A DNA stretch of 48,605 nt from the NCBI GenBank assembly GCA_030263595.1, contig SZPG01000035.1, positions 1-48,605 of the forward strand, written 5' to 3'. The notes beneath the pieces were generated by a model. The model was not told the origin of the DNA, made no database searches, and saw only the letters and a program-made list of their open reading frames with translations. Within the stretch, counting starts at the first letter, position 1. Every line of letters starts with the position of its first letter. Below are positions 24,827 through 32,130 of this stretch, in pieces. Position numbers and translations under genes: made by a program. The DNA comes from Chloroflexi bacterium CFX6. GTDB taxonomy: Bacteria > Chloroflexota > Anaerolineae > Anaerolineales > Villigracilaceae.

Positions 24827-25774
24827 ATGACCGTGACGTTCGCCGACATTCAACAAGCCGCGCAGCGCATCGAGCCTTTCGCGCATCGCACGCCCGTCAT
24901 CACCAACGAAAGCCTCGATCAACGCGTGGGCGCGCAGGCGTATCTCAAATGCGAGAACATGCAGAAGGTCGGCGCGTTCAAATTTCGCGGGGCGTGCAAT
25001 GCGGTCTTTTCGTTGAGCGACGAGGAAGCAATGCACGGAGTGGTCACACATTCGTCGGGGAATCACGCGCAGGCGCTGGCGCTCGCGGCGAGACTGCGCG
25101 GCATCCCGGCGTATATCGTCATGCCGGAGAACGCGCCCCAGGTCAAGAAGGACGCGGTCGCAGGGTATGGAGGTCGGATCACGTTTTGCGCGCCAACGCT
25201 CGAGGCGAGGGAAGGCACAATGGAGAGGATCAGGCTCGATACGCGCGCGACCGTCATTCATCCCTACAACGACGAACGCGTCATCGCGGGACAGGGAACT
25301 GCCGCGCTCGAACTGCTTGATACAATCCCGGACCTGGACGCCGTCATCGCGCCCGTCGGCGGAGGCGGGTTGTTGAGCGGAACGTCCATCGCGGCAAAGG
25401 GACTCAAGCCCGGCGTCCGCGTCATCGCGGGCGAACCCGAATTGGCGGACGACGCGTATCGCTCGATGCAGGAGGGAAGGATCGTTCCGTCGCTCGACCC
25501 CAAAACGATCGCGGATGGCTTGCTCACTTCGCTCGGCACACTGACCTTCCCCATCCTCCGGGAACGCGTCGAACAAATCGTCACGGTCAGCGAACAGGGC
25601 ATCATCGAAGCGATGAAATTCGTATGGGAGCGCGCCAAGATCGTGATCGAACCGTCGGCGGCAGTGGCGGTCGCGGTGTTGTGGGAGGGGAGGATGGATT
25701 TGACGGGCTTGAAGGTCGGCGTTATCCTCAGCGGCGGTAACGTGGATTTGAACAAACTGCCCTGGCAACCCTGA
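24827..25774 (+). CDS. Threonine/serine dehydratase family PLP enzyme (threonine ammonia-lyase or serine racemase)
   Basis: A 315-residue fold-type II PLP enzyme, cytoplasmic. The PLP lysine is in MQKVGAFKFRGACNAV; the substrate loop is SSGNHAQALALAA, the phosphate-binding loop is PVGGGGLLSG, and the C-terminal SGGNVDL contacts the PLP ring. No ACT domain follows, so it is a catabolic or racemase-type member and not isoleucine-regulated IlvA. The start MTVTFADIQQAAQRI is supported by CCAGGAGTAATT; the apparent upstream extension is the translated octamer array. Serine racemases share this architecture, so the call between the two cannot be made here. Confidence 0.88.
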   Translation: MTVTFADIQQAAQRIEPFAHRTPVITNESLDQRVGAQAYLKCENMQKVGAFKFRGACNAVFSLSDEEAMHGVVTHSSGNHAQALALAARLRGIPAYIVMPENAPQVKKDAVAGYGGRITFCAPTLEAREGTMERIRLDTRATVIHPYNDERVIAGQGTAALELLDTIPDLDAVIAPVGGGGLLSGTSIAAKGLKPGVRVIAGEPELADDAYRSMQEGRIVPSLDPKTIADGLLTSLGTLTFPILRERVEQIVTVSEQGIIEAMKFVWERAKIVIEPSAAVAVAVLWEGRMDLTGLKVGVILSGGNVDLNKLPWQP

Positions 25775-25788
25775 CCGGAGGTGACGAT

Positions 25789-26181
25789 ATGGACGACGAA
25801 TCGCCCATCGAGGAAAAACTCCCCTACCCCACCCAGCCCATGTATTTCCCCGATGGAACGTGGGTGGATGAATTCATCATACCGGAGGAAGACAAGGAGA
25901 TCGTCCTCGAACAGTTGTATCCCTTTTCGCCCATCCCGAAACTGACGGACGTGATGTACGACCTCCACGCCGACAAGACCTTCGTCGTCGGGGAATTCCG
26001 CGTGACGTGGGAACACGGCATGAATTATCTCGTCAGCCCGTATTATCCCGAAAGCGGCGGAACGGTCATTGACTGGATGGACGAAAACTCGTGGGCGGAC
26101 GACGAATACGACGAGGAGGATTTCGACGGCGAGGATTTCGACCTGACGGAATTCGACGATGACGACGATATTCCATTCTAA
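25789..26181 (+). CDS. Acidic protein of unknown function
   Basis: 130 residues, strongly acidic: the last 40 or so (WADDEYDEEDFDGEDF then DLTEFDDDDDIPF) are nearly all Asp/Glu. The N-terminal 85 residues are Pro- and aromatic-rich (LPYPTQPMYFPDGTWVDEFIIPEED). GGAGGTGA lies upstream of ATG 25789. No membrane segment or signal. No family is recognised. It is 14 bases after the dehydratase gene and 21 bases before another protein with an acidic tail, so the three may be one transcript. Acid tails are often used for binding basic proteins, but nothing shows a partner. Confidence 0.72.
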   Translation: MDDESPIEEKLPYPTQPMYFPDGTWVDEFIIPEEDKEIVLEQLYPFSPIPKLTDVMYDLHADKTFVVGEFRVTWEHGMNYLVSPYYPESGGTVIDWMDENSWADDEYDEEDFDGEDFDLTEFDDDDDIPF

Positions 26182-26202
26182 TTTTTTTCAACGGAAACCA
26201 AC

Positions 26203-27399
26203 ATGAGCAAACGAGGACGGCACGCACAAAAACAATCGGACTTTTCCCGGATCGAATGGCTCCAGCATCGCACGGGGTACCCATCGCCCGAGGAACGGGA
26301 AAGGATCGTCCAACTTCGGCAGGAATTGACGCGTGAATTACTTCTGTCAATGGCAATGGGCGTCAAGCCCGACAACCGGAATATTCAAGCGCTGGTCAAA
26401 AAATATACGGCGGGAGAGGTGGAGCGGGGCACAAGGACGCTTTCGGAAAACCTGAAATATCCATCCCTGGTCGCGGATGACGCAAGCAGTTATCGGGATT
26501 ATCGCCTCCGTTACGCGCGTTTCGGCGCGGGGCTGCAATTTTATACAAACAGGGAATTGGATGATTTATACGGCGAACACATCAAATCCATAAAAAACGT
26601 GGAAGATTTGCAGTCATCGTCCGAAATCGGCAAGCGCCTGCTGTTTGGCTGGCGCGATTGGGAGGACATCACGCCTCCCGCCATCCCCCTGCGTCCCGAT
26701 GATTTCAACGCGCCTTCGCCCGGTTCCTACCCCGAGCCGATCAACGAGCTGCTCGAATGGGGCGACAACTTGTACAGGTCGCACAGGTTTTCAGACGAGG
26801 TGGATTTTCTGCATTGGAGAAAACACATCCCCGCGTTGACGCGCATGGCGCTCGACCCTGGTCTGCTCAACGGCTGGCCCTCGGAAAAAGCGAGTTGGGC
26901 GCCCTGGCACGCCATCCACGCGCTCGGCGCGTTAGAGGCTTGGGAGTCCGCTCCCGCGCTGGCGGAACTAGCCAACCTTGAAAACGACTGGCTCTCGGAT
27001 CACCTGCCCCACGTCTGGGCGGAAATGGGCATGGAAGTCGAGCCGTCTCTCTGGATGATCCTGGAAGACAATGTCAGATCCGCAAAACAACGCGGTCTCG
27101 CCGCGCAGGGTTTACGCATGATGGCGGAAGACAACGACATGATGGAAAACAAGGTCGCCAGAGGCTTTGTAAGATTGCTCGAAAACACGGAGACCTTCGA
27201 CCCCACAGTGAACGCCTACCTTATTCATTTCTTGAGGGAGATGGACGAAGTCGAAGAGGTTTGGGAGGCGATCAAATCAGCCTTCGATGAGAAACGCGTG
27301 GACTTGAAAGTCATCACGCCCGAAGACTTCGAAGAATACGGCTACTTCGATGAATTTCCCGACGACGAAGAATTCGAGGACGAGGTTGAGGATGAATAA
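26203..27399 (+). CDS. Helical-repeat (HEAT-like) protein with acidic tail, unknown function
   Basis: 398 residues. The N-terminus MSKRGRHAQKQSDF is basic; residues of about 170-345 are helical and resemble HEAT/DUF1186-like repeats (WHAIHALGALEAWESAPALAELANLEN, LPHVWAEMGMEVEPSLWMILED, GLAAQGLRMMAEDNDMM). The C-terminus EYGYFDEFPDDEEFEDEVEDE is acidic. Predicted cytosolic. It comes 21 bases after the acidic protein gene and converges on moeA, whose stop is four bases past its own. Probably a protein-interaction scaffold; function not assignable. Confidence 0.75.
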   Translation: MSKRGRHAQKQSDFSRIEWLQHRTGYPSPEERERIVQLRQELTRELLLSMAMGVKPDNRNIQALVKKYTAGEVERGTRTLSENLKYPSLVADDASSYRDYRLRYARFGAGLQFYTNRELDDLYGEHIKSIKNVEDLQSSSEIGKRLLFGWRDWEDITPPAIPLRPDDFNAPSPGSYPEPINELLEWGDNLYRSHRFSDEVDFLHWRKHIPALTRMALDPGLLNGWPSEKASWAPWHAIHALGALEAWESAPALAELANLENDWLSDHLPHVWAEMGMEVEPSLWMILEDNVRSAKQRGLAAQGLRMMAEDNDMMENKVARGFVRLLENTETFDPTVNAYLIHFLREMDEVEEVWEAIKSAFDEKRVDLKVITPEDFEEYGYFDEFPDDEEFEDEVEDE

Positions 27400-27403
27400 C
27401 GTT

Positions 27404-28699
27404 TCAAATCAGGAGGACTTCCACGATCTCGCCGGTGCTCAAGCCTGTCGCGTCGGGAGGGATGCGCAGCAAACCGTCGGCGTTCGCCAGCGTGAAGATC
27501 AGGTTGCTTTTGCCGAAGATGGGATCGGCATCGTAATTTGCGATTGACGATTGACGATTGACGATTAACTTCACGGGCCACCAATCTTCGCGGCCCGCCT
27601 GGGACGGCAGGTTGACGGTAAGCCGCGCAAGCACAGTCGCATCCGGTTTTGGCAGCGCGCCCAATAATTTTTCGATCACTGGAACGACGAACAAATAACC
27701 GTTCACCAACGCGCTGACGGGATTGCCGGGCAAGCCGATCACCGCCTTGCCGCTGCACACCCCAAGGATGGTCGGTTTGCCGGGTCTCGTGTTGATGCCG
27801 TGAACCAGAACGCCCGGTTCGCCCAACGAGCGGATGACGTCGGCGGTCATGTCCCTCGTGGAGGCGGACGACCCGGCTGTGATAAGGACCACGTCGCATT
27901 CGGATAACGCCTTCGCCGCCGCTTCTTTCAACGCTGGAAACTGGTCGCTGACGATCCCGTAGCGTTTTGCCGCCCCTCCGCTTTTCTCGACGAGCGCACT
28001 GAGTGTGTATGCGTTGACGTCGCGTACCTGACCCGGTCGCGGGTTCCGACCTGGGTCTATTACTTCGTCCCCGGTCGAGATCAATCCCACCTTCACCTGC
28101 CTGACCACACGAACAGACGTGATCCCCAACGCCATCAAGCCGCCGATCTCCGCCGGGCGGATGCGAGTCCCTTTGTGGAGGACGAGTTGCCCCTGCGCGA
28201 CGTCTTCGCCGATGCGAATGACGTTCTCGCCCACCGCGACCGCGCGGAAGACTTCGATTTCACGCGGCGGACCTCCGAGGTCTCTAAGGACCTCGGAGGT
28301 CTGTTGTGTATATTCCAACATGACGACCGCGTCCGCGCCTTCCGGCAGCATCCCGCCGGTGTGGACCGATGCGCATTGCCCTTCCTCGATCCCGAACGCG
28401 GGCGCGTCTCCCATGGGGACTTCGCCGACGAGGGTGAGGTAGGCGGGCAGGGAATCGGATGCGCCGAACGTATCCCGCGCGCGCGCCGCGTACCCGTCCA
28501 CCGTCGTCCGCTGAAAATCGGGGAGCGGATGCGGCGCGAGGACATCCTCGGCGAGGACCCGGCTCAAGGATGAGATCACGTCAATTGATTCAGAATCAGG
28601 CTTGCCCTGAGTTTGATCGAGGGGCGTCGGGTCGGGAAGATGCGAGAGGAGGAGGGCGCGGGCTTCGTCGGGGGGGAGGAGAGTCAGGAATTCGGGCAT
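27404..28699 (-). CDS. moeA: Molybdopterin molybdotransferase MoeA with three repeat insertions
   Basis: Inserts molybdate into adenylylated molybdopterin. 431 residues. The family core is present: LSRVLAEDVLAPHPLPDFQRTTVDGYA, GQCASVHTGGMLPEGADAVVMLEY, GEDVAQGQLVLHKGTRI, VGLISTGDEV, RDVNAYTLSALV, TAGSSASTRDMT, HGINTRPGKPTILG, GLPGNPVSALV and a C-terminal beta domain ending ADGLLRIPPDATGLSTGEIVEVLLI. Three stretches do not belong to the family: residues encoded by 28598-28624 (PLDQTQGKP), by 28270-28301 (SEVLRDLGGPP) and by 27541-27568 (IVNRQSSI). All are in frame and in surface-loop positions, so the protein may still work. Divergent partners are absent; other moa/mob genes are not here. Confidence 0.9.
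   Translation of the reverse strand: MPEFLTLLPPDEARALLLSHLPDPTPLDQTQGKPDSESIDVISSLSRVLAEDVLAPHPLPDFQRTTVDGYAARARDTFGASDSLPAYLTLVGEVPMGDAPAFGIEEGQCASVHTGGMLPEGADAVVMLEYTQQTSEVLRDLGGPPREIEVFRAVAVGENVIRIGEDVAQGQLVLHKGTRIRPAEIGGLMALGITSVRVVRQVKVGLISTGDEVIDPGRNPRPGQVRDVNAYTLSALVEKSGGAAKRYGIVSDQFPALKEAAAKALSECDVVLITAGSSASTRDMTADVIRSLGEPGVLVHGINTRPGKPTILGVCSGKAVIGLPGNPVSALVNGYLFVVPVIEKLLGALPKPDATVLARLTVNLPSQAGREDWWPVKLIVNRQSSIANYDADPIFGKSNLIFTLANADGLLRIPPDATGLSTGEIVEVLLI
27541..27568. repeat. Heptamer array inside moeA
   Basis: CGATTGA repeated three times plus CGATTAA, four 7-base units. Translated on the minus strand as IVNRQSSI in the C-terminal domain of MoeA. Confidence 0.82.
28270..28301. repeat. 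Perfect inverted repeat inside moeA
   Basis: GACCTCCGAGGTC (28270-28282) and GACCTCGGAGGTC (28289-28301), a 13-bp perfect stem with a six-base loop; each arm is itself nearly palindromic. It encodes part of the family-foreign stretch TSEVLRDLGGPPREIE. Confidence 0.82.
28598..28624. repeat. REP-like repeat inside moeA (same family as in intI)
   Basis: AGGCTTGCCCTGAG, five variable bases, TCGAGGGG: the same 27-base layout as the intI copy at 844-870. Here the gene reads the opposite strand, giving PLDQTQGKP near the N-terminus. Confidence 0.8.
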
Positions 28700-28708
28700 G
28701 GTGTTCGA

Positions 28709-28736
28709 GTCAAAAGTCGAAGGTCAAAGGTCGCAA
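28709..28736. repeat. Heptamer array between moeA and the UbiA-like gene
   Basis: GTCAAAA, GTCGAAG, GTCAAAG, GTCGCAA: four 7-base units filling most of the 39-base spacer. Confidence 0.7.
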
Positions 28737-28738
28737 GT

Positions 28739-29608
28739 TTAGCGGATCCAGAAGGTGAGGGTCAGGAAGTAGGTGGTGAGTCCAAAGACGCCGAGAGCGG
28801 TGGCGTGGAGGATCCTCCAGTTGGGGCGCAAACCGAGGGAGATGTTGCGAAGTTGGATGATTTGATAGAGGGCGAAGGGAAGCGTAATAAAGGCGGGCGC
28901 GAGCAGGGAGAGCGTGAGTCCGAAGGCGGGCATGGCGAGGAAGAAGATGTAGGCGAAGAGAACGAAGATGTGATGGAGCGGGACGACGCGTTCCCAGCCG
29001 AGGCGAGTGAGGAGGGTAACGCGCCCGAACTTTCGATCCTGCGCGAAGGACTGGAAGTTCGTCACGACAAAATAGGCGAAGGCGAGAAAGGCGAGCGGAA
29101 TTGTGATCCCGAGGAAACGATGCGTGTCTCCCGCCTGAAGGACGAAGGCAATGGACGGGTTGACGTACGCGAGATGGACGGCAAGGAGGAGTTCGCCGAA
29201 GCCGCGATTGACGAGCTGAAACGGAGGGATGGAGTAGGCGAGCAGGATCGCGAGGGAAAGGGCAAGAAAGTAGAAAGCGGGACCCGGAAGTTGGTCGCTG
29301 GCGAATAACGAGTAGAAGATAAGAACAAGGCTGGCAAGCGAAGCGACGGACACGTAAAGGATGTTATTGCGAAGCGCCTGGCGTTCTCTGCGCGTTTCGT
29401 TTTCGGCGAGAGGTTCGGCGTCGAGGCGGAAGATTTCGGGGAGGAGGGACAAGGTCAATTGGGCGAGGAGGACTCCCAGAAGTCCAAGCCAGAAGGGAGC
29501 GGCGAGGAAGTTGTTGCCGAGGTAATTGGCAATGCCCGCGCCAAGTAAGTAGGTCAGCGCGGCGAGGAGGAGGTGAAGGGGGCGAAGGGATCTGAAGAAA
29601 GCAGTCAT
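28739..29608 (-). CDS. UbiA superfamily membrane protein with degenerate first Asp motif
   Basis: 289 residues with eight or nine hydrophobic helices in the pattern of UbiA/MenA prenyltransferases (LRPLHLLLAALTYLLGAGIANYL, LLAYSIPPFQL, FLGITIPLAFLAFAYFVVTNF, LPFALYQII). The second Asp-rich loop is partly kept (SFAQDRKFGRVTLLTRLG), but the first NDxxDxxxD loop is replaced by PEIFRLDAEPLAENETRRERQ, which lacks the paired acids that bind the prenyl diphosphate Mg. Hence activity as a standard prenyltransferase is uncertain. The gene lies between heptamer arrays, 39 bases downstream from the moeA start side, with the aminotransferase beyond. It may still bind quinone precursors. Confidence 0.68.
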   Translation of the reverse strand: MTAFFRSLRPLHLLLAALTYLLGAGIANYLGNNFLAAPFWLGLLGVLLAQLTLSLLPEIFRLDAEPLAENETRRERQALRNNILYVSVASLASLVLIFYSLFASDQLPGPAFYFLALSLAILLAYSIPPFQLVNRGFGELLLAVHLAYVNPSIAFVLQAGDTHRFLGITIPLAFLAFAYFVVTNFQSFAQDRKFGRVTLLTRLGWERVVPLHHIFVLFAYIFFLAMPAFGLTLSLLAPAFITLPFALYQIIQLRNISLGLRPNWRILHATALGVFGLTTYFLTLTFWIR

Positions 29609-29610
29609 AA

Positions 29611-29680
29611 GTGAGCAGTGAGCAGTAATCAGTGATCAGTAATCAGTGATCAGTGAGCAGTGATCAGTGAGCAGTTATCG
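29611..29680. repeat. Heptamer array between the UbiA-like and aminotransferase genes
   Basis: Nine exact-phase units of GTGAGCA, GTAATCA and GTGATCA (29611-29673) plus a degenerate unit. The aminotransferase stop codon (29664-29666) lies inside the array, so the last residues (ITAH) come from repeat sequence. Confidence 0.88.
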
Positions 29681-30803
29681 GTTGGCGACGAGCGGAGGAA
29701 GAGGAAAGATAATCTTCCAACCGTTGAACCGCCTGTGGGAGGTTCTTTCTTCCCAATCCAACGCGGAAGTGGTTGCCTGCGTCGTCGTACAGGGTTCCGG
29801 GCAGGAGCAGGACGCCGGCTTCACGCACAACCTTATCACAAAATTCCTCGATCTCGCCGCGCAGGAGTTTGGGAAATCCCATCGAGCCTGCTCGCGGACG
29901 GATCCATGAGAACAGATCGGAATGGCGGGCGAAGAAGTCATCCATGATCGCGAGGTTCCGTCCAATGATACCAAGATTGCGTTCGGCGAGTTCGCGCCGG
30001 TTCCGCATGGCGACTTCGGCAAGGAATTCGCTCGGGGCGGAGTTGCAGATCGTGGTGTAGTCCTTGAGCGACGCCATGCTTTCATAGATCTTTTTATTTT
30101 TCGCGGCGATCCATCCGATGCGGAGACCGGCGAGCCCGTAAGTCTTGGAGGTGACGCCCAGCGAGACGGCATGTTCGCCCATGTCGCACGCGGCGGGGAG
30201 ACGCGTGGATGGATCGTATTCGGATTCCCGATAGACTTCATCGAAGAAAAGGAGCAGGTTATTCTCCCGGGCAAATCGGTTCACGGACTCGAAGTCCGCG
30301 CGGGGCATGAGGTAACCGGTCGGATTGTGGGGCGTGTTGACGACGATGATCTTCGTGCTCGGTCGGAGGAGGCGTTTTAGTTCGTCCAGATCCAACGCCC
30401 AGTTATTTTCTTCGCGCGCCAGCCAGGGACTAACGTCGCAGCCGATGCCTTTTGCGATTTCGGTCAATGATTGGTAACAAGGTGAATGGACGATGACGTG
30501 ATCGCCTTGTTTGATCGTCGCGAGCATGAACAGGAAGATCGCCTCTTCCGCGCCGGTGTGAACGAGTATCTCTTCCGGCTGGATCGTTTCGTAGATTTTG
30601 GAAATCTCCCTCCGCAGGGCGGGATGTCCCTGCGATTCGGTGTATCCCAGCCAGATGTGTTGAAACTTTTCCGCCGCGCCCTCTTCCAGCGCGAGCAGGT
30701 CCGCGATGGGCATGGCTTCGCAATCGGACGAACACAACAGGTATTCGGTGTTGAACTCGTATTTCGCGAAGTAGCGTTCGAGTTCGAAGGGAGGGAGGTT
30801 CAT
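29664..30803 (-). CDS. Pyridoxal-phosphate aminotransferase, class I/II
   Basis: 379 residues, fold-type I. Visible: AEEAIFLFM, SPCYQSL, VVNTPHNPTGYLMP (Asn of the ring), LLLFFDEVYRESEYD (Asp and Tyr), SLGVTSKTYGLAGLRIGW with the PLP Lys, NHFRVGLGRKNLP with the substrate Arg. The N-terminus MNLPPFELERYFAKYEF is characteristic of a subgroup of MalY/capreomycidine-synthase-like or general aminotransferases. The minus-strand ATG at 30803 is chosen because the longer frame to 30962 overlaps the DinB-like gene. Only 11 bases separate it from the gene upstream (30815), so they are likely co-transcribed. Substrate unknown. Confidence 0.85.
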   Translation of the reverse strand: MNLPPFELERYFAKYEFNTEYLLCSSDCEAMPIADLLALEEGAAEKFQHIWLGYTESQGHPALRREISKIYETIQPEEILVHTGAEEAIFLFMLATIKQGDHVIVHSPCYQSLTEIAKGIGCDVSPWLAREENNWALDLDELKRLLRPSTKIIVVNTPHNPTGYLMPRADFESVNRFARENNLLLFFDEVYRESEYDPSTRLPAACDMGEHAVSLGVTSKTYGLAGLRIGWIAAKNKKIYESMASLKDYTTICNSAPSEFLAEVAMRNRRELAERNLGIIGRNLAIMDDFFARHSDLFSWIRPRAGSMGFPKLLRGEIEEFCDKVVREAGVLLLPGTLYDDAGNHFRVGLGRKNLPQAVQRLEDYLSSSSARRQPITAH

Positions 30804-30814
30804 GGTTGCCGGTT

Positions 30815-31288
30815 CTACCTCCCCATCGCCTTCCTCATATCGCGATAGTGAATTTGATCGTGCAGGTATAACATCTTGATCATCTCGCGCAAGGTCGTCA
30901 TTCCGAGGAATGGATGCCGCCCAACTTTCTCCAGATCCGATTCGTCCAGCGACAACGTCCACGCGATGGAATCCGAGCGGACGGCTTTGAATTGTTCGAG
31001 AAGTTCCTGCGGGGTCAGGTCTTTCGTCTTTTGTTGTTGCGCGGCGTTGTAGCGGTCAATCGAAAAATCCTCGGATGAACCTTCGCCCGTTTGCCGTATG
31101 CGCTCGAAGAGCCTGACCAGCCCGCGCTCGGAAGTGACGAAGTGCGAAAGCACGTTGCGTATCGTCCACGTTTCGCCTTCGGTGTAGACCTCCGCCTGCC
31201 ACTGGTCGTCGGTCAAGCCTGCGAAGAGGGCAAAGAATTTTTCGCCTTCGGATCTCAATTTGTCGGCAAGATCGTTGAGTTCGGACAT
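30815..31288 (-). CDS. DinB-like metal-binding four-helix protein
   Basis: 157 residues. The pattern of a DinB/YfiT-type bundle is clear: GLTDDQWQAEVYTEGETWTIRNVLSHFVTSERG (first metal His), then a late pair in LYLHDQIHYRDMRK. The three His would hold a divalent metal as in DinB and maleylpyruvate isomerase N-domains. Members often use thiol cofactors or hydrolyse small electrophiles; the reaction here is not known. Start ATG is the complement of 31286-31288. Neighbours on the same strand are the SDR upstream and the aminotransferase downstream. Confidence 0.82.
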   Translation of the reverse strand: MSELNDLADKLRSEGEKFFALFAGLTDDQWQAEVYTEGETWTIRNVLSHFVTSERGLVRLFERIRQTGEGSSEDFSIDRYNAAQQQKTKDLTPQELLEQFKAVRSDSIAWTLSLDESDLEKVGRHPFLGMTTLREMIKMLYLHDQIHYRDMRKAMGR

Positions 31289-31329
31289 GAGGCTGCTCCT
31301 GTAAACCGTGCGACGTTGGGGAACGCCGC

Positions 31330-32049
31330 CTACACCAATGAATAACCCCCGTCCACAATAATCGTTTGCCCGGTGACGTATTGATTGTGAATCAAAAATT
31401 CGAGGGCGGATGTGATCTCATCGGTTCGCGCGGGACGTTTGAGCGGAATCCGTCCGATCAGCCTTTCCCACTCCTCGGGGGGGACGATCTCCGATTGCAG
31501 GACGAAGCCCGGCGCGATGGCGTTGACGCGTATCTTCGGCGCGAGGGCGCGGGCGAGGATGCGGGTCAATGACTCCAACGCGGCTTTGCTCACCGTATAG
31601 GACGGGAAACGGCTCCACGCCCGCGTAGTGTGCGCGCCCACGTCTGTGACGTTGACGATGAGCCCGCCCTCGGTCATTTTCTTCGCGCACTCCCGCGCGA
31701 GGAGGAACGGCGCGCGGAGGTTCAGGTCGAGGGTGGTATCCCAGGTTTCGAGGGAAAGGGAATCCACGTTGCCGCGCGGCATGAAGGCCGCAGAGTTGAC
31801 CAATACGTCTAGAAAGTGGAAAGTGGAAAGCAGGGATTCGATCTGCGAAGGTTGAGTGAGGTCGGCTTGGGCGAGGATCACGCGTCTCGAGAGCGATTCA
31901 ATTTCGGCTCGAGTCTGAAGCGCTTCGTCGGACGAGGAATGGTAATGGAGGACGATGTCGTATCCGGCGCGCGCAAGGGTCAGGGCGAAGGCTTTTCCGA
32001 GCCTGCGCGCCGCGCCGGTGACGAGGGCGATGGGAGTGGAAGCAGCCAC
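31330..32049 (-). CDS. Short-chain dehydrogenase/reductase (pteridine-reductase-like)
   Basis: 239-residue NAD(P)H enzyme. Cofactor loop TGAARRLG (as in pteridine reductases, with two Arg that favour NADPH), LVNSAAFMP, the catalytic Tyr-Lys in SYTVSKAALE, IRVNAIAPGFV, and the C-terminal VTGQTIIVDGGYSLV. A short 7-base repeat (31812-31832) lies within the codons for STFHFL, just before DVLVNSA; it could be an insertion. Start ATG (complement of 32047-32049). It lies between proline dehydrogenase (upstream, across an octamer array) and DinB. A folate/pterin substrate is a guess from the loop. Confidence 0.85.
   Translation of the reverse strand: MAASTPIALVTGAARRLGKAFALTLARAGYDIVLHYHSSSDEALQTRAEIESLSRRVILAQADLTQPSQIESLLSTFHFLDVLVNSAAFMPRGNVDSLSLETWDTTLDLNLRAPFLLARECAKKMTEGGLIVNVTDVGAHTTRAWSRFPSYTVSKAALESLTRILARALAPKIRVNAIAPGFVLQSEIVPPEEWERLIGRIPLKRPARTDEITSALEFLIHNQYVTGQTIIVDGGYSLV
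31812..31832. repeat. Heptamer triplet inside the SDR gene
   Basis: GAAAGTG, GAAAGTG, GAAAGCA: three 7-base units within the reading frame. Confidence 0.5.
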
Positions 32050-32055
32050 GCAGAT

Positions 32056-32130
32056 AAGTATACACGGAGACGGGTAAACAGGTGGACAGACGCTTGCTTG
32101 TGTACCTGCGTATTGTGTACTTCTCTACTT
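32056..32130. repeat. Octamer array with inverted arms (proline dehydrogenase to SDR spacer)
   Basis: The left arm has AAGTATAC, GGGTAAAC and AGGTGGAC; the right arm has CTTGTGTA, CCTGCGTA and CTTCTCTA. The proline dehydrogenase stop codon (complement of 32125-32127) lies inside the right arm. Third member of the family at 20021 and 24693. Confidence 0.75.
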
